DNA of 5,806 bases, taken from the NCBI GenBank assembly GCA_018224315.1, contig JAGTVF010000202.1, positions 1 to 5,806 of the forward strand, written 5' to 3'. The notes beneath the pieces are model-generated. The model saw only the letters and a list, made by a program, of their open reading frames with translations, had not been told where the DNA came from and did no database searches. This document shows positions 4,244 through 5,806 of the stretch, in pieces. Both the position numbers and the translations under genes were made by a program. Position 1 is the stretch's first letter; the number at the start of each line of letters is the position of its first letter. The DNA comes from Desulfobacterales bacterium. GTDB lineage: Bacteria > Desulfobacterota > Desulfobacteria > Desulfobacterales > Desulfosalsimonadaceae.

Positions 4244-5806
4244 CTATTTTTCCTGTTCCTGCTGGCTGCGCAGTTCCTCGATGACCTTCTGGGAAATCTG
4301 GGCCGGGACCTCGTCGTAGTGGGAAAACTGCATGGAAAACATCCCCCGGCCGCCGGTCATGGAACGAAGATCCGGCGCATAGGTGAGCACTTCGGCCTGG
4401 GGCACCAGTGCGCGCACCACCTGATTTTTACCGCGGCTTTCCATGCCCAGCACCCGGCCGCGCCTGGAGTTTAAATCGCCCATGATATCGCCCATGAATT
4501 CCTCTGGCGTGATCACCTCCATTTCCATGATGGGCTCGAGCAGCACGGGATCGGCCTGCTCCATGGCCTTTTTAAAAGCCAGGGACCCGGCGATTTTAAA
4601 GGCCATTTCCGAGGAGTCCACGGAGTGATATGAGCCGTCATCGACCTTTGCCTGAAAATCAATGCAGGGAAATCCCGCCAGAACGCCTTTTTGCGAAGCC
4701 TCGGCAATGCCCTTGTCCACTGCGGGAATATAGGTTTTGGGGATCACGCCGCCAACGATCTTATCCACGAACTGGTAGCCCGAGCTTCGTTCCAGGGGTT
4801 CGAACTCCACCCAGCAGTCGCCGTACTGGCCGTGACCGCCGGACTGTTTCTTGTGCTTGCCCTGGACCCGCACCTTTTTGCGGAAGGTTTCCTTGTAGGG
4901 CACCTTGGGAATATTGAGGTTGACCTCCACATTGTATTTGCGCCGGAGCTTCTCCACCGTGGTTTCAATGTGCACCTGGCCCTGGCCGGTAAGCAGGGTC
5001 TGGCGGGTTTCATCGTTTCGCTCCAGGCGCAGGCCCGGGTCTTCTTCGATGAGCTTGGTCAGCGAGGAGTAGATCTTGTCCTCATCCCCCTTGGATTTTG
5101 GGGAAATGGCAAAGGACACCACGCCGCGCAGGGGCTCTGCAGGCTTGTATTCAATGGGTTTGTCCGGGGCGCACAGGGTATTTCCGGTAACGGTTTCCTT
5201 TAGCTTGGCCACGGCCACGATATCTCCGGGACCTGCTCCCTCCAGGGGTTTCTGCTCTTTTCCCTGCATCTGGAGAAGCTGGTTGTAGCGCTCCTTGGTG
5301 TCCTTGGTGGCGTTGAAAAATGTGCCGTCGCCCCCGAGTTTTCCGGAAAAAACCCGGAAGATGTTGAGGCGGCCGGCATAGGGATCGGCCACGGTTTTAA
5401 ACACCAGTGCGGAAAAGGGCGCGTCCGGGGAGGCTTCCCGGGTTTCCTCGTTTTCCGTGCCCGGGGCGTATCCGGTCTTCGGTCCCCGGTCCGCCGGGCA
5501 GGGCAGGGCGTCTGCCATGAACCCGGCGAGCAGGTCCACGCCGATATTCAGGGTGGCAGATCCGCACATTACCGGCACAAAGGCTTTTTCAAGGGTTCCC
5601 TTGCGCAGGGCGGCCAGGATTTCCTCGTCTGAAAGGGTTTCGCCTTCGAGATATTTTTCCACCAGCTCGTCATCGGCTTCCGCGATGTTTTCGATCAGTG
5701 CTTCGCGCTCGGCCTCAGCGGTTTCCTGCATGTCTGCGGGAATGTCTGTCCCCTTTGCCTTGCCGTCTTCGTAAACCCAGGCCTTCATGTTGACCAGGTC
5801 CACCAC
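4244..5806 (-). CDS. fusA: Elongation factor G-like translational GTPase (EF-G2 type), N-terminus beyond the right edge
   Basis: Ribosomal translocation-type GTPase, of which 520 C-terminal residues are visible; about 170, with the P-loop and switch regions, lie outside the window. The first visible codon is GTG but is internal (VDLVNMKAW is conserved G-domain sequence). Fragment residues 1-105 end the G domain, with the G5 motif CGSA at 81-84. Domain II covers about 129-215 (FSALVFKTVADPYAGRL), domain III about 227-300 (EEDPGLRLERNDET; GQGQVHIE). Domain IV is 301-417, with QSGGHGQYGDCWVEFEPL and the tip loop DGSYHSVDSSEMAFK (His394) that enters the decoding centre in EF-G. Domain V is 421-512 (PVLLEPIMEMEV; GDLNSRRGRV; SMTGGRGMFSMQF; HYDEVPAQI). 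The GKHKKQSGGHGQYGDCW and SMTGGRG variants resemble the second-copy EF-G2 group more than the str-operon EF-G, and no tuf or rps gene follows. A true second EF-G or the sole EF-G cannot be told apart here. Confidence 0.92.
   Translation of the reverse strand: MVDLVNMKAWVYEDGKAKGTDIPADMQETAEAEREALIENIAEADDELVEKYLEGETLSDEEILAALRKGTLEKAFVPVMCGSATLNIGVDLLAGFMADALPCPADRGPKTGYAPGTENEETREASPDAPFSALVFKTVADPYAGRLNIFRVFSGKLGGDGTFFNATKDTKERYNQLLQMQGKEQKPLEGAGPGDIVAVAKLKETVTGNTLCAPDKPIEYKPAEPLRGVVSFAISPKSKGDEDKIYSSLTKLIEEDPGLRLERNDETRQTLLTGQGQVHIETTVEKLRRKYNVEVNLNIPKVPYKETFRKKVRVQGKHKKQSGGHGQYGDCWVEFEPLERSSGYQFVDKIVGGVIPKTYIPAVDKGIAEASQKGVLAGFPCIDFQAKVDDGSYHSVDSSEMAFKIAGSLAFKKAMEQADPVLLEPIMEMEVITPEEFMGDIMGDLNSRRGRVLGMESRGKNQVVRALVPQAEVLTYAPDLRSMTGGRGMFSMQFSHYDEVPAQISQKVIEELRSQQEQEK

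Noticed and set aside
4691..5203. Plus-strand open frame of 170 residues within the EF-G gene
   Set aside because: It is antisense to conserved domain III/IV sequence of EF-G and shows no family features.

Overview
The window looks like a chromosomal stretch from a moderately GC-rich Gram-negative bacterium. It holds six protein genes, all densely packed and free of mobile elements. Protein style (a XerD, a short M24B peptidase and a type-2 EF-G, all with ordinary bacterial motifs) and an unusual ATPase/thioredoxin cassette suggest Desulfobacterota (former Deltaproteobacteria). That placement is an inference from gene flavour and was not checked by a search.

Left part, minus strand (1-1878): an M24B Xaa-Pro-type metallopeptidase followed 18 nt downstream by xerD, which runs off the left edge. 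The two genes are probably co-transcribed leftward. The xerD fragment keeps four catalytic residues; the part carrying the last His and the Tyr nucleophile lies outside the window.

Middle part, plus strand (1982-4178): a compact three-gene cassette reading away from the peptidase. It encodes (i) a ParA/MinD-type ATPase in which the signature lysine of the deviant Walker A and the switch II aspartate are both replaced; (ii) a 123-residue protein of unknown function, joined to the ATPase by an ATGA stop/start overlap; and (iii) a 333-residue protein with two tandem thioredoxin-like folds (the first without cysteines, the second with CPHC) and a C-terminal HEAT-like helical region. The tight coupling suggests a shared job, possibly an ATP- and thiol-dependent process. 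I cannot name the pathway, and this is the most interesting part of the window.

Right part, minus strand (4244-5806): the C-terminal three quarters of an EF-G-like translational GTPase of the EF-G2 type, reading in from the right edge. It converges on the cassette. The 65-bp gap holds a strong hairpin terminator that pairs without mismatch only as minus-strand RNA.

The divergent 103-bp region (1879-1981) carries weak promoter-like elements for both sides and a 10-bp perfect palindrome. I saw no tRNA, rRNA, CRISPR array, insertion sequence or prophage marker.
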